DNA of 64,000 nt from Tepidiforma flava (lineage in GTDB: Bacteria; Chloroflexota; Dehalococcoidia; Tepidiformales; Tepidiformaceae). Where the stretch lies: contig NZ_CP115149.1 in assembly GCF_027594505.1 (NCBI RefSeq), forward strand, positions 2,066,227 to 2,130,226, given 5' to 3'. Below the pieces are notes generated by a model. The model saw only the letters and a list, made by a program, of their open reading frames with translations, made no database searches and had not been told where the DNA came from. The first letter of the stretch is position 1. Every line of letters starts with the position of its first letter. A program made the position numbers and the translations under genes. Below, piece by piece: positions 39,615 to 48,467 of the stretch.

Positions 39615-40576
39615 TCCACGCCCTCTTCTCCGGCTTCGCCACCTTCCTCCTCGCGCTCGCCCTCGGCGAACCGATCGTCCGCTACCTCCGCCGGCGGCGC
39701 ATCGGCAAACAGATCTCCGAATACCTGCCCGAGCACCAGAAGAAAGCCGGCACGCCCACCTTCGGCGGCTTCATCATCTGGCTGCCGACGCTCATCGTGA
39801 CCGCTGTCGCCGTCGACTGGTGGAACCACCAGTCGATCCTCCTCCCCCTCGGCATGATCGCCGTCACCGCCGCGGCCGGCTTCGTCGACGACCTCGGCAC
39901 GCTCCAGGATCGGCGGCAGGGCGGCCTCTCGTGGCGCTTCAAGCTCGGCTTCACGGCCGTCTTCGCCCTCGGCGCCGCCTTCGTCCTCTACCGCTACATC
40001 GAGGTCGAATCCATCAACATCCCCTACGTCGGCAGCTACGCTCTCGGCCTCTTCTACATTCCGCTCGCCGCCGCGATCATCGTGGCCACCACCAGCGCCG
40101 TCGCCGTCAGCGACGGCCTCGATGGGCTCGTCGGCGGCACCACGCTCATCGCCTTCATCGCCTACGGCATCATCGGCTTCATCCAGGGGCAGGAGTTCGT
40201 CGCCACCTTCGCCTTCATCATCGCCGGCGCGAACCTCGGCTACCTCTGGTACAACGCCCACCCGGCGCGCGTCATCATGGGCGATACCGGCGCCCTCGCC
40301 CTCGGCTCCTCCCTCGCCGTCGTCTCGCTCATGACCGGCCAGTGGCTGCTCCTGCCGCTCATCGGCATCATCTTCGTCGTCGAAGCCGGCTCCAACATCC
40401 TCCAGATCGGCTCCTACAAGCTCACCGGCCGCCGCATCTTCCGCCGCGCTCCCTTCCACCATCACCTCGAACTCATCGGCTGGGCGGAGACGCAGATCGT
40501 CACCCGCTTCTGGATCATCGCCATCGCCGCCGCCATGCTCGGCGTCGCCCTCGCGCTGGAGGTGCCGGAGCGATGA
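39611..40576 (+). CDS. mraY: phospho-MurNAc-pentapeptide transferase
   Basis: 321 aa with about ten membrane segments. Signatures: KKAGTPTFGGFIIW at the first loop, AAGFVDDLGTLQDRRQGG (catalytic Asp pair), AVSDGLDGLVGGT, HPARVIMGDTGALALG and the His loop RRAPFHHHLELIGW. It makes lipid I from UDP-MurNAc-pentapeptide and undecaprenyl phosphate. GTG start overlapping murF by 4 bp, and its stop overlaps murD as ATGA. Confidence 0.96.
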   Translation: MIHALFSGFATFLLALALGEPIVRYLRRRRIGKQISEYLPEHQKKAGTPTFGGFIIWLPTLIVTAVAVDWWNHQSILLPLGMIAVTAAAGFVDDLGTLQDRRQGGLSWRFKLGFTAVFALGAAFVLYRYIEVESINIPYVGSYALGLFYIPLAAAIIVATTSAVAVSDGLDGLVGGTTLIAFIAYGIIGFIQGQEFVATFAFIIAGANLGYLWYNAHPARVIMGDTGALALGSSLAVVSLMTGQWLLLPLIGIIFVVEAGSNILQIGSYKLTGRRIFRRAPFHHHLELIGWAETQIVTRFWIIAIAAAMLGVALALEVPER

Positions 40577-41967
40577 GCGCCGCACCCGCCGCCCTCCCGC
40601 CGCTCGAAGGCCTGCCGGTGCTCGTCTACTCTCTCGGCATCGAAGGGCGCGACCTCGCCCGCTGGCTCATCGCCCGCGGCGCCCGCGTCACCATCTCCGA
40701 TACCCGCACCGGGGCGGCGCTCGCCGCGGCCGGCGCCGAACCGCCCGAGGGCGTCGAACGGGTCGTCACCGGTCAGCCCCTGCTCGACCCCGCCGGGTTC
40801 GGGCTCGTCGCCGTCTCCCAGTCGATCCTCCGCTACGACCCGGCGCTCGTCCGCGCCCGCGAGCTCGGCATCCCCGTGACCTCGCAAATGCGTCTCTTCC
40901 TCCAGCTCTGCCCGGGCCGGACGATCGGCATCACCGGCTCGAGCGGCAAGTCCACCACGACCGCACTCGTCGGCGAGATGGCCCGCGCCGCGGGCATCGA
41001 ATTCGTCCTCGGCGGCAACATCGGCGAGCCCCTGCTCGCGCGCCTCGGCGAGATTCGCCCCGGGACCACCGTCATCCTCGAAATCAGCCATACGCAGCTC
41101 CAGTACACCGACCGCTCGCCCAACATCGCGGCCGTCACGAACGTGACGCCCAACCACCTCGACCAGTTCTCGTGGGATGAGTACGTCGGCCTCAAGCGCA
41201 ACCACATCGCCCACCAGTCCCGCGGCGACGCCGCTGTCCTCAACGCCGACAACCCCGTCACCCGCGCGTTCATGGCCGCTGTCCGCGGCCGCCTCGCCGT
41301 CACCTCCATCGAAGGGCCCATCGAACTGGACGGCGCCTGCGTCGACGGCGGCGAGATCGTCATCCGCCGCGCCGGCCGCACGACGCCAGTCGTCCCGGTC
41401 GGTGAAATCCGCCTCCGCGGCCGCCACAACCTCGCCAACGCCGTGATGGCCTGCGCCATCGCCGCCGAGGCTGGCTGGCCGGTGACCGCGATGGCCCGCG
41501 CCATCCGGACCTTCGCCGGTGTGCCGCACCGCCTCGAGGTCGTCGGCCGCGCCGGGGGCGCCCTCTGGGTCAACGACTCGATCGCCACCAGCCCCGAGCG
41601 GACGGTCGCCGGGCTGCGCTCGTTCACCGAGCCCGTCGTCCTCCTCCTCGGCGGCCGCGACAAGCACCTCCCGCTCGACCTCCTGCAGGAGGCCGTCCGC
41701 GAACGCTGCCGCGCCGTCGTCTGCTTCGGCGAATCCGGGCCGCTCTTCCACGAGGCCGTCCGCGGCCTCGCCGATGTCGCCCTCCTCGTCGACTCGCTCG
41801 AGGCTGCCGTCGACGCCGCGTCCGGCCTCGCCCGCCCCGGCGACGTCGTGCTCCTTTCGCCCGGGGGCACGAGCTTCGACGCCTATCCCAACTTCGAAGC
41901 CCGCGGCGCGCACTTCCGCCAGCTCGTCCGCGCCCTCCCGGGCTTCACCGAGGAGGTGACGCCATAG
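40573..41967 (+). CDS. murD: UDP-MurNAc-L-Ala:D-Glu ligase
   Basis: 464 aa. ATP loop TIGITGSSGKSTTTALVGEM, central TNVTPNHLDQFSWDEYV with the carbamylated-Lys region downstream, and C-terminal WVNDSIATSPERTVAGLRSF then VLLLGGRDKHLPLDLL. It adds D-glutamate to UDP-MurNAc-L-Ala. An AGGAGG near its end (41951-41956) serves the next gene, ftsW, whose probable start codon overlaps this stop. Confidence 0.95.
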   Translation: MSAAPAALPPLEGLPVLVYSLGIEGRDLARWLIARGARVTISDTRTGAALAAAGAEPPEGVERVVTGQPLLDPAGFGLVAVSQSILRYDPALVRARELGIPVTSQMRLFLQLCPGRTIGITGSSGKSTTTALVGEMARAAGIEFVLGGNIGEPLLARLGEIRPGTTVILEISHTQLQYTDRSPNIAAVTNVTPNHLDQFSWDEYVGLKRNHIAHQSRGDAAVLNADNPVTRAFMAAVRGRLAVTSIEGPIELDGACVDGGEIVIRRAGRTTPVVPVGEIRLRGRHNLANAVMACAIAAEAGWPVTAMARAIRTFAGVPHRLEVVGRAGGALWVNDSIATSPERTVAGLRSFTEPVVLLLGGRDKHLPLDLLQEAVRERCRAVVCFGESGPLFHEAVRGLADVALLVDSLEAAVDAASGLARPGDVVLLSPGGTSFDAYPNFEARGAHFRQLVRALPGFTEEVTP

Positions 41968-43151
41968 CTGCCGCACGCACCGGCGACTGGACCCCCGGCC
42001 GCCCTGATTACATGCTCGTCGCCCTCGTCGGCATCCTCACGGCCTTCGGGCTCGTGGCCGTCTACAGCGCCTCCTTCGTCCGCAGCCTGGTCGATTTCGG
42101 CGACCCGTACTACTTCGTCATCCGCCAGGCCGTCTGGGCGCTCGGCGGGGCCGTCGGCATGTTCGTCATGGCCCGGCTCGATTACCGCCGGCTCCGGCCG
42201 CTCGCCGTGCCGCTCATGGGGGTCACGATCGTCCTCCTCGTCGCCGTGATCGTGATCGGCGTCGAAGGGGGCGGCGCGCGCCGCTGGATCGGCGTCGGCG
42301 AACTCACCCTCCAGCCGGCGGAGTTCGCCAAGCTCACCGTCATCATCTACCTTGCCGCCTGGCTCGCCTCCCGCGGCGGCAGCCTGCGCAGCTTCGAACA
42401 CGGCCTCGTGCCGTTCGTGCTCATCATCGGCACCGTCAGCGCCCTCATCCTCCTCCAGCCGAACCTCGGCACGACGCTCATCATCCTCGCCATCACGGTG
42501 ACGATGTTCTGGGTCGCCGGCGCCTCGCTCATCCAGATGGTCGCGCTCCTCGGCAGCGGGCTCGTCGCCATCACCGTGCTCGCTCTCGGGGCCGGCTACC
42601 GCGCCGAGCGCGTCACCGCCTTCCTCCACGCCGAGAAAGACCCGGACGGCATCGGCTTCCAGACGCTCCAGGCGCTCATCGCCGTCGGCAACGGGGGCGT
42701 CACCGGCCTCGGCCTCGGCGCCAGCCGCGCGAAGTTCTTCTACCTCCCCGAATCTCACACCGACGGCATCTTCGCCATCATCGGCGAGGAGCTCGGGCTG
42801 CTCGCCGGCCTCGCCATCCTCCTCCTCTATCTCCTGCTCATGGTCCGCGGCTACCAGGTCGCCCGCCGCGCCCGCGACGAGTTCGGCCAGCTGGTCGCGA
42901 CCGGCATCACGACCTGGGTCGCCGTGCAGGCCTTCCTCAACATCGGCGGCATCCTCCGCGTCATCCCGCTCACCGGCGTGCCGCTCCCGTTCCTCAGCTT
43001 CGGGAGCAACGCCCTCGCCGCGCTCCTGCTGGCGATGGGCGTGCTCGTCAGCATCTCACGCTACGGCAGCGACCGCGGCGGCTACCTCGACCAGCACCCC
43101 GTCGAGCGCCGGCCGAAGGGCGCCATCGTCCGCAGGGAGGCCGGCGGATGA
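41964..43151 (+). CDS. ftsW: FtsW peptidoglycan glycosyltransferase, probable AUA start
   Basis: About 395 aa SEDS protein with ten membrane segments. Signatures: VAVYSASFVRSLVDFGDPYY, QAVWALGGAVGMFVMARLDY, GGGARRWIGVGELTLQPAEF with the catalytic Asp/Glu loops following, and GIFAIIGEELGLLAGLAILL, then GGILRVIPLTGVPLPFLSFG. It polymerises septal glycan with FtsI. The first ATG (42012) has no ribosome binding site and lies after the conserved RPDY; no ATG, GTG or TTG lies in frame upstream. An AGGAGG seven bases before ATA at 41964, which overlaps the murD stop (ATAG), points to AUA initiation there. The ATG is the fallback. Confidence 0.9.
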   Translation: MAAARTGDWTPGRPDYMLVALVGILTAFGLVAVYSASFVRSLVDFGDPYYFVIRQAVWALGGAVGMFVMARLDYRRLRPLAVPLMGVTIVLLVAVIVIGVEGGGARRWIGVGELTLQPAEFAKLTVIIYLAAWLASRGGSLRSFEHGLVPFVLIIGTVSALILLQPNLGTTLIILAITVTMFWVAGASLIQMVALLGSGLVAITVLALGAGYRAERVTAFLHAEKDPDGIGFQTLQALIAVGNGGVTGLGLGASRAKFFYLPESHTDGIFAIIGEELGLLAGLAILLLYLLLMVRGYQVARRARDEFGQLVATGITTWVAVQAFLNIGGILRVIPLTGVPLPFLSFGSNALAALLLAMGVLVSISRYGSDRGGYLDQHPVERRPKGAIVRREAGG

Positions 43152-44236
43152 CCTCCATCGTCCTCACCGGCGGCGGCACCGGCGGCCATCTCTTCCCCGC
43201 CGTCGCGGTGGCGGCGGCTCTCCGCGCCCTCGAACCGGCCCCGGCGCTCGTCTTCCTCGGCCCGGCGAACCGCGGCGAACGCGCCACCATCGAAGCCGCC
43301 GGCCTCCCCTTCGAGGAGGTGCCCGCCGCGCCCATCCGCGGCCGCTCGCCGCTCGGCCTGGCGCGAAGCTTCGCGACCCTCGCCCGGGGCACCGCCCGCG
43401 CCGTTCGCCTCCTCCGCCGGCACCGCCCCGCGGCCGTCTTCAGCACCGGCGGCTACGGCAGCTTCCCCGTCAGCCTTGCGGCCTGGCTCCTCCGCCGGCC
43501 GCTCGTCGTCTTCCTGCCCGATGTCGCGCCGGGCCTCGCCGTGCGCGTCGAGCAGCGGCTCGCCTCCCGCCTCGCGACCTCGACGCCGGCCGCGCTCAAC
43601 CACCTGCCGCGGGCGAAGACGTCCGTCACCGGCTACCCGGTGCGGCCGGAGTTCTTCAGCCTCAGCCGCGAGGCCGCCCGCGCCGGGCTCGGCCTCGGCC
43701 CCGGCGAACGGCTCGTCGTCGTCGCCGGCGCCTCGCAGGGCTCCCGCGCGCTCAACGATGCCGTCCTCGGCCGGCTGGCGGAGCTCGTCGAGGCCGCCGC
43801 CGTCGTCCACGTGACAGGCCAGGCCGGGCTCGAAGCCGCCGAGCGCACCCGCGCCGCCCTCCCCGCCGGCCTGGCCGCCCGCTACCACCCCGCCCCCTTC
43901 CGGGCCGACCTCCCGGCCGTCATGGTCGCGGCTGACCTCGGCGTCTTCCGCGCCGGCGCCAGCATCCTCGGCGAACTGCCCGCCGCCGGCCTCCCCGCCA
44001 TCCTGGTGCCGGGCGCCTTCGCCGGCGGCCACCAGCGCGGCAACGCGGCATGGCTCGCCGCCCAGGGCGCCGCCGAAGTCCTCGACGAAGCGGACCTGCC
44101 CGCGCTCGCCGACCGCGTCCTCGCCCTGCTCGCCGACGACGCCCGGCGCGAGCAGATGCGCGCCGCCGCCAGCGCCCTCGCCCGCCCATCTGCCGCCGCC
44201 GACATCGCCCGCCTCGTCATGGAGGCTGCCCGGTGA
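43148..44236 (+). CDS. murG: MurG, lipid II-forming GlcNAc transferase
   Basis: 362 aa GT28. N-terminal VLTGGGTGGHLFPAVAVAAA, AVFSTGGYGSFPVSLAAWLL, and C-terminal donor site VVVAGASQGSRALNDAVL, RAGASILGELPAAGLPAIL and GGHQRGNAAWLA. It adds GlcNAc to lipid I on the inner membrane face. ATGA overlap with ftsW and GTGA with murC. The segment PDVAPGLAVRVEQRLAS replaces the more usual QNxxPG, a mild variant. Confidence 0.94.
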   Translation: MTSIVLTGGGTGGHLFPAVAVAAALRALEPAPALVFLGPANRGERATIEAAGLPFEEVPAAPIRGRSPLGLARSFATLARGTARAVRLLRRHRPAAVFSTGGYGSFPVSLAAWLLRRPLVVFLPDVAPGLAVRVEQRLASRLATSTPAALNHLPRAKTSVTGYPVRPEFFSLSREAARAGLGLGPGERLVVVAGASQGSRALNDAVLGRLAELVEAAAVVHVTGQAGLEAAERTRAALPAGLAARYHPAPFRADLPAVMVAADLGVFRAGASILGELPAAGLPAILVPGAFAGGHQRGNAAWLAAQGAAEVLDEADLPALADRVLALLADDARREQMRAAASALARPSAAADIARLVMEAAR

Positions 44237-45609
44237 CTGCCGACATCCGCGGCCCCGTCCATCTCGTCGGCATCGGCGGCATCCACATGTCCGCCATCGG
44301 CATCCTGCTGCGCCAGCGCGGCATCGCCGTCTCGGGCAGCGACCTCCGCCGCTCGCACCTCACCGACCGGCTCGAGGCGCTCGGCGCGCAGGTCTTCGAA
44401 GGCCATGACGCCGCCCATCTGCCCCCCGGCACCGCGCTCGTCGTGGCCACCGCCGCCGCCCGCCCGGACAATCCCGAGCTCGAGGAAGCCCGCCGCCGCG
44501 GCATCCCGGTCATCCTCCGCGCCGAGATGGTCGCGCGCCTCCTCGAGGGGAAGCGGCTCATCGCCGTCGCCGGCTCCCACGGCAAGACCACGACCTCCGC
44601 GCTCATCGCCTTCATCCTCGCGCGCGCCGGCCTTCAGCCGATGTACCTCCTCGGCGGCGAATCGCCCGACCTCGGCGGCCACGCCGCATGGGGCGAGGGC
44701 GACATCGCCGTCGTCGAAGCCGACGAATACCGCCGCGCCTTCCTCGAATACACCCCCGCGGTCGCCGTCATCACGACCGTCGAGCCCGACCACCTCGACG
44801 ATTTCGGCACCCCCGAGGCCTACGAAGCCGCCTTCGCCGCATTCGGCCGGCGCATCCGGCCCGGCGGCCTCCTCCTCGCCTGCGCCGACGACCCCGGCGC
44901 CCGCCGCGTCAGCGACCTCCTCGGCGACGAACCGCTCCGCCACGAAACGTATGGCGCGGACGGCGTCCGCTACTGGCGCGCTTCCGGCATCGAGCTCGGC
45001 CCGGCAGGCGGCAGCTTCACCCTCGAGCGCGGCGGCACACCGCTCGGCCAGCTCACCGTCCGCGTGCCCGGCCTCCACTTCGTCCGCAACGCCACCGCCG
45101 CCGCGGCTGCCGCGCTTCACCTCGGCGTCCCGTTCGAAACGGTCCGGGAGGCCGTCGGGGCCTTCCGCGGCGCCCGCCGCAGGTTCGAACTCACCGGCGA
45201 AGCCGGCGGCGTCACCGTCATGGACGATTACGCCCACCACCCGACCGAGGTCCGCGCCCTCGTCGCCACTGCGCGCGCCGCCTTCCCCGGCCGGCGGCTC
45301 ATCGGCATCCACCAGCCGCACACCTACAGCCGCATCGCCTACCTGTGGGACGACTGGCTCGCCTGCTTCGACGGCCTCGACGAGCTGCTCATCGTCGAGA
45401 CCTACGCCGCGCGCGAAGACCCGGCCGCCGGCCGCTCCGCCCGCGACCTCGCTGCCGCCATCGCCCGCCCCCCTGCGCGCTACGCGGCCGATTTCGCGGA
45501 GGCCGTCCGCATCGCCCGGGAGGTCGTCCGCCCCGGGGACGTCGTGATCACCATCGGCGCCGGCGACGTGAACGAGGTCGGCCCCATGCTGCTGGAGGCC
45601 CTCCGGTGA
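44233..45609 (+). CDS. murC: UDP-MurNAc:L-Ala ligase
   Basis: 458 aa. N-terminal [18 protein letters not shown], in which His replaces the Gly of the usual GIGGxGMS loop; ATP loop [38 protein letters not shown]; and the C-terminal [20 protein letters not shown] and [18 protein letters not shown]. It starts peptidoglycan precursor synthesis by adding L-alanine. GTG start overlapping murG by 4 bp and a GTGA overlap with murB. Confidence 0.95.
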   Translation: MTADIRGPVHLVGIGGIHMSAIGILLRQRGIAVSGSDLRRSHLTDRLEALGAQVFEGHDAAHLPPGTALVVATAAARPDNPELEEARRRGIPVILRAEMVARLLEGKRLIAVAGSHGKTTTSALIAFILARAGLQPMYLLGGESPDLGGHAAWGEGDIAVVEADEYRRAFLEYTPAVAVITTVEPDHLDDFGTPEAYEAAFAAFGRRIRPGGLLLACADDPGARRVSDLLGDEPLRHETYGADGVRYWRASGIELGPAGGSFTLERGGTPLGQLTVRVPGLHFVRNATAAAAAALHLGVPFETVREAVGAFRGARRRFELTGEAGGVTVMDDYAHHPTEVRALVATARAAFPGRRLIGIHQPHTYSRIAYLWDDWLACFDGLDELLIVETYAAREDPAAGRSARDLAAAIARPPARYAADFAEAVRIAREVVRPGDVVITIGAGDVNEVGPMLLEALR

Positions 45610-46517
45610 GCGCCCTCGAACGCCTCGCTGCCGCCCTCGAACCGCTCGGCGAGCTGCGCCGCGCCGAGCCGCTCGCCCGCCACACGACCTTCGGGATCGG
45701 CGGGCCGGCCGACCTCTTCCTGACCGTCCGTTCCGGCGAGGCGCTCGGCCGCGCGCTCACCGCCGCAGCCGACGCCGGCGTCCCGGTCTTCATCCTCGGC
45801 TCGGGCAGCAACATCCTCGTCGCCGACGCCGGCATCCGGGGCCTCGTCATCGACAACCGCGCCCGCGCCGAACAGCTCGACGGCCTCACGGTCCGCGTCG
45901 AAAGCGGCGCCAGCTTCGCCGCCTTCGCCCGCCGGATGTGCCGGCGCGGCCTCGACGGCCTCGCGTGGGCGGTCGGCATCCCCGGCACGCTCGGCGGCGC
46001 CGTCGTCTACAACGCGGGCGCCTACGGCGGCTGTCTCGCCGATGTCCTCCGCCGGGTCCGCATCCAGGAGCCCTCCGGCCGCGCGGAGTGGGTCGACGCC
46101 GCCGACCTCCGCCTCGTCTACCGCGGCAGCCGCTTCACGCGCGGCGAGCTCCGCGGCCGCGCTGTCCTCGAATGCGAGCTCGAACTCTTCCCCGGCGACG
46201 CTGCCGACCTCGTCCGCCGCGCCGCAGCGTTCGATGCGAAGCGGCTCGCTGCCCAGCCCCGCGGCCGCAGCGCCGGCTCCACCTTCAAAAACCCGCCCGA
46301 AGCGCCCGCGTGGAAGCTCATCGACGCCGTCGGCATGCGCGGTATGCGCCGCGGCGACGCTGCCATCTCCGAGAAGCACGCGAACTTTTTCGTCAATGAA
46401 GGGAACGCCGCGGCGGCCGACGTCCGCTGGCTCATCGAAGAGGCCCGCCGGCGCGTGTTCGACCGCTTCGGCATCCGCCTCGAAACTGAAGTCGAATTCG
46501 TGGGGGCGTGGACATGA
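45606..46517 (+). CDS. murB: UDP-N-acetylenolpyruvoylglucosamine reductase
   Basis: 303 aa FAD enzyme. [38 protein letters not shown] (FAD site), [36 protein letters not shown], and [20 protein letters not shown] with the Ser general acid, then [13 protein letters not shown]. The layout with KNP and the short C-terminus marks a type II MurB. It reduces the enolpyruvyl group to make UDP-MurNAc. Overlaps both neighbours by 4 bp. Confidence 0.95.
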   Translation: MSALERLAAALEPLGELRRAEPLARHTTFGIGGPADLFLTVRSGEALGRALTAAADAGVPVFILGSGSNILVADAGIRGLVIDNRARAEQLDGLTVRVESGASFAAFARRMCRRGLDGLAWAVGIPGTLGGAVVYNAGAYGGCLADVLRRVRIQEPSGRAEWVDAADLRLVYRGSRFTRGELRGRAVLECELELFPGDAADLVRRAAAFDAKRLAAQPRGRSAGSTFKNPPEAPAWKLIDAVGMRGMRRGDAAISEKHANFFVNEGNAAAADVRWLIEEARRRVFDRFGIRLETEVEFVGAWT

Positions 46518-47566
46518 GCCGCCAGCGCGTCGCCGTCATCTTCGGGGGCCGCTCCGGCGAGCACGAGGTCTCCATCGTCTCCGCCCGGAGCGTCATGGCC
46601 GCGCTCGACCCGGCGCGCTGGGAGCCCGTGCCGATCGGCATCTCCCGCACCGGCGAGTGGCTGAGCCCGGCCGAAACCCGCGCCGCGCTCGAGGCCGGCG
46701 CGCGCGCCTTCACAGGCCTCGGCCAGCCCCTCCTGCGCGCGCACGACGCCCTCGCTGCGCTGGCCGGCTGCGATGTCGCCTTCCCGCTCGTCCACGGCAC
46801 TTTCGGCGAAGACGGCACCCTCCAGGGCTTCCTCGAGATGGCCGGCCTCCCCTACGCCGGGGCCGGCGTCGCCGCCTCCGCCATCGGCATGGATAAGGCG
46901 CTCATGAAGGCGATCTTCCGCGAAGCCGGGATCCCCGTGGCCCGGTATTCCGTCATCCGATCACGGGAGTATACACTTCACCAAAATATGTCTATGGCCC
47001 TCATCGACGAGGCGATCGGCTACCCCTGCTTCGTCAAACCGGCGAACGGGGGCTCCAGCGTGGGCATCACGAAGGTCCGCTCCCGCGAAGACCTGCCGCG
47101 CGCCTTCGAGGCAGCCTTCGCCTACGACACCAAGGCCGTCGTCGAAGAAGCCATCCGCGGCCGCGAGCTGGAAGTCTCCGTCCTCGGCAACGACCAGCCC
47201 GAGGCCAGCACCGTCGGCGAAATCGTCCCCGACCGCGAGTTCTACGACTACGCCTCGAAGTACGACCCGGCGTCGAAGACCGAGCTGTACATCCCCGCCC
47301 CAGTCACCGAAGCCGTCGCCGCCGAGGTGCGCGACCTCGCCCTCCGCATGTACCGCGTCATGGGCTGCGAAGGCTACGCCCGGGTCGATTTCTTCCTCAC
47401 CGCCGGCGACCGCGTCATCGCCAACGAAGTCAACACCATCCCCGGCTTCACCAGCATCAGCATGTACCCGAAGCTCTGGGAGGCTTCCGGCCTCCCCTAC
47501 CGCGAGCTGCTCACCCGCATCCTCGAACTCGCCTTCGAACGCCACGCCCGGAGGCCGCAGCCGTGA
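46514..47566 (+). CDS. ddl: D-alanine:D-alanine ligase
   Basis: 350 aa ATP-grasp. RVAVIFGGRSGEHEVSIVSA, FPLVHGTFGEDGTLQGFLEM, MDKALMKAIFREAGIPVARY, FVKPANGGSSVGITKV and NEVNTIPGFTSISMYPKLWE are the family motifs. The ATG at 46514 overlaps murB as ATGA; a GTG at 46508 is possible. Codons around 46968-46996 are strikingly AT-rich (stretch SREYTLHQNMSMA) compared with the rest of the gene. D-Ala-D-Ala made here feeds MurF. Confidence 0.94.
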   Translation: MSRQRVAVIFGGRSGEHEVSIVSARSVMAALDPARWEPVPIGISRTGEWLSPAETRAALEAGARAFTGLGQPLLRAHDALAALAGCDVAFPLVHGTFGEDGTLQGFLEMAGLPYAGAGVAASAIGMDKALMKAIFREAGIPVARYSVIRSREYTLHQNMSMALIDEAIGYPCFVKPANGGSSVGITKVRSREDLPRAFEAAFAYDTKAVVEEAIRGRELEVSVLGNDQPEASTVGEIVPDREFYDYASKYDPASKTELYIPAPVTEAVAAEVRDLALRMYRVMGCEGYARVDFFLTAGDRVIANEVNTIPGFTSISMYPKLWEASGLPYRELLTRILELAFERHARRPQP

Positions 47567-48444
47567 TCATCCGCAGGAACCGCGGCCAGCAGCCCGGCGT
47601 CGTCCGGAAGATCGTCCGGCGCACCCGCCCCGCTGTCGGCGGGAACGGCCCGCGCCGGGCCATCGTCCGCCGCCGGCCGCTCGTCATCGGCGAGGGCGTC
47701 GTCCCGCCGCAGCCGCGCCGCCGGCTCCGGCCCGCGCTCCCGGGCCGGCGCGCCGTCGCCGCCGTGGGCGGCCTCGCCCTCGCCGCCGCGCTCGTCGCCG
47801 GTGCCGCCTGGCTCTACCGCTCGCCCTACTTCCGCGTCGAGACCGTCGAAGTGCAGGGCGCCCAGCGCATGTCCGACCGCACCATCGTCGCCGCCGCCGA
47901 CCTCCTCGGCCGCAGCATGCTCACCGCCGACCTCGCCGCCGCCCAGCGCGCCGTCTACCAGCTCCCGCTCGTCAGCTCCGTCCGCATCGAGCGCGACTGG
48001 CCGTCCACCGTCCGCATCATCGTCGAAGAACGCCGCCCGTGGGGCACGTGGGAGCAGGCCGGCGTCGACTACCTCATCGACCGAGAGGGGGTCGTCATCG
48101 CCGTCGGCGAGCGCCTGCCCGCCGGCGCCCCGGCCATCCGCAGCTCCGAGCCCGGCTCCCGCCTCGTCGGAGACCGCGTCGACTACCAGGCCGTCGATGC
48201 TGCCGCCGAAATCTACGAGCTCCTGCCCCGCCAGCTCGGCACCACCGTCGAAGAGGTCGCCTTCATCAAAGGCAAAGGCGTCCAGGTGACCACGGCCGAC
48301 GGCCAGGTCGCTCTCTTCGGCGATTCCAGCTCCATCGCCTACAAGCTCGCCGTCTGGGCCGCCCTCGCCGCCGAGGCCCGCCAGCGGCACATCGCCTACA
48401 CCACCATCGACCTGCGCTACGGCAACCGCCCGGTGCTGCAGTAG
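47563..48444 (+). CDS. ftsQ: FtsQ/DivIB division protein
   Basis: 293 aa. A long, Arg-rich cytoplasmic tail (about 65 residues), one membrane helix (AVAAVGGLALAAALVAGAAW), a POTRA domain (YFRVETVEVQGAQRMSDRTI) and a beta domain (RIIVEERRPWGTWEQAGVDY, then LIDREGVVIAVGERL). It links FtsL-FtsI-FtsW and regulates septal synthesis. The cytoplasmic tail is longer than in model organisms and may bind nucleic acid or phospholipid. GTG start overlapping ddl by 4 bp. Confidence 0.9.
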   Translation: MIIRRNRGQQPGVVRKIVRRTRPAVGGNGPRRAIVRRRPLVIGEGVVPPQPRRRLRPALPGRRAVAAVGGLALAAALVAGAAWLYRSPYFRVETVEVQGAQRMSDRTIVAAADLLGRSMLTADLAAAQRAVYQLPLVSSVRIERDWPSTVRIIVEERRPWGTWEQAGVDYLIDREGVVIAVGERLPAGAPAIRSSEPGSRLVGDRVDYQAVDAAAEIYELLPRQLGTTVEEVAFIKGKGVQVTTADGQVALFGDSSSIAYKLAVWAALAAEARQRHIAYTTIDLRYGNRPVLQ

Positions 48445-48467
48445 AGGAAGCGAGGAAAGGGGGAACC

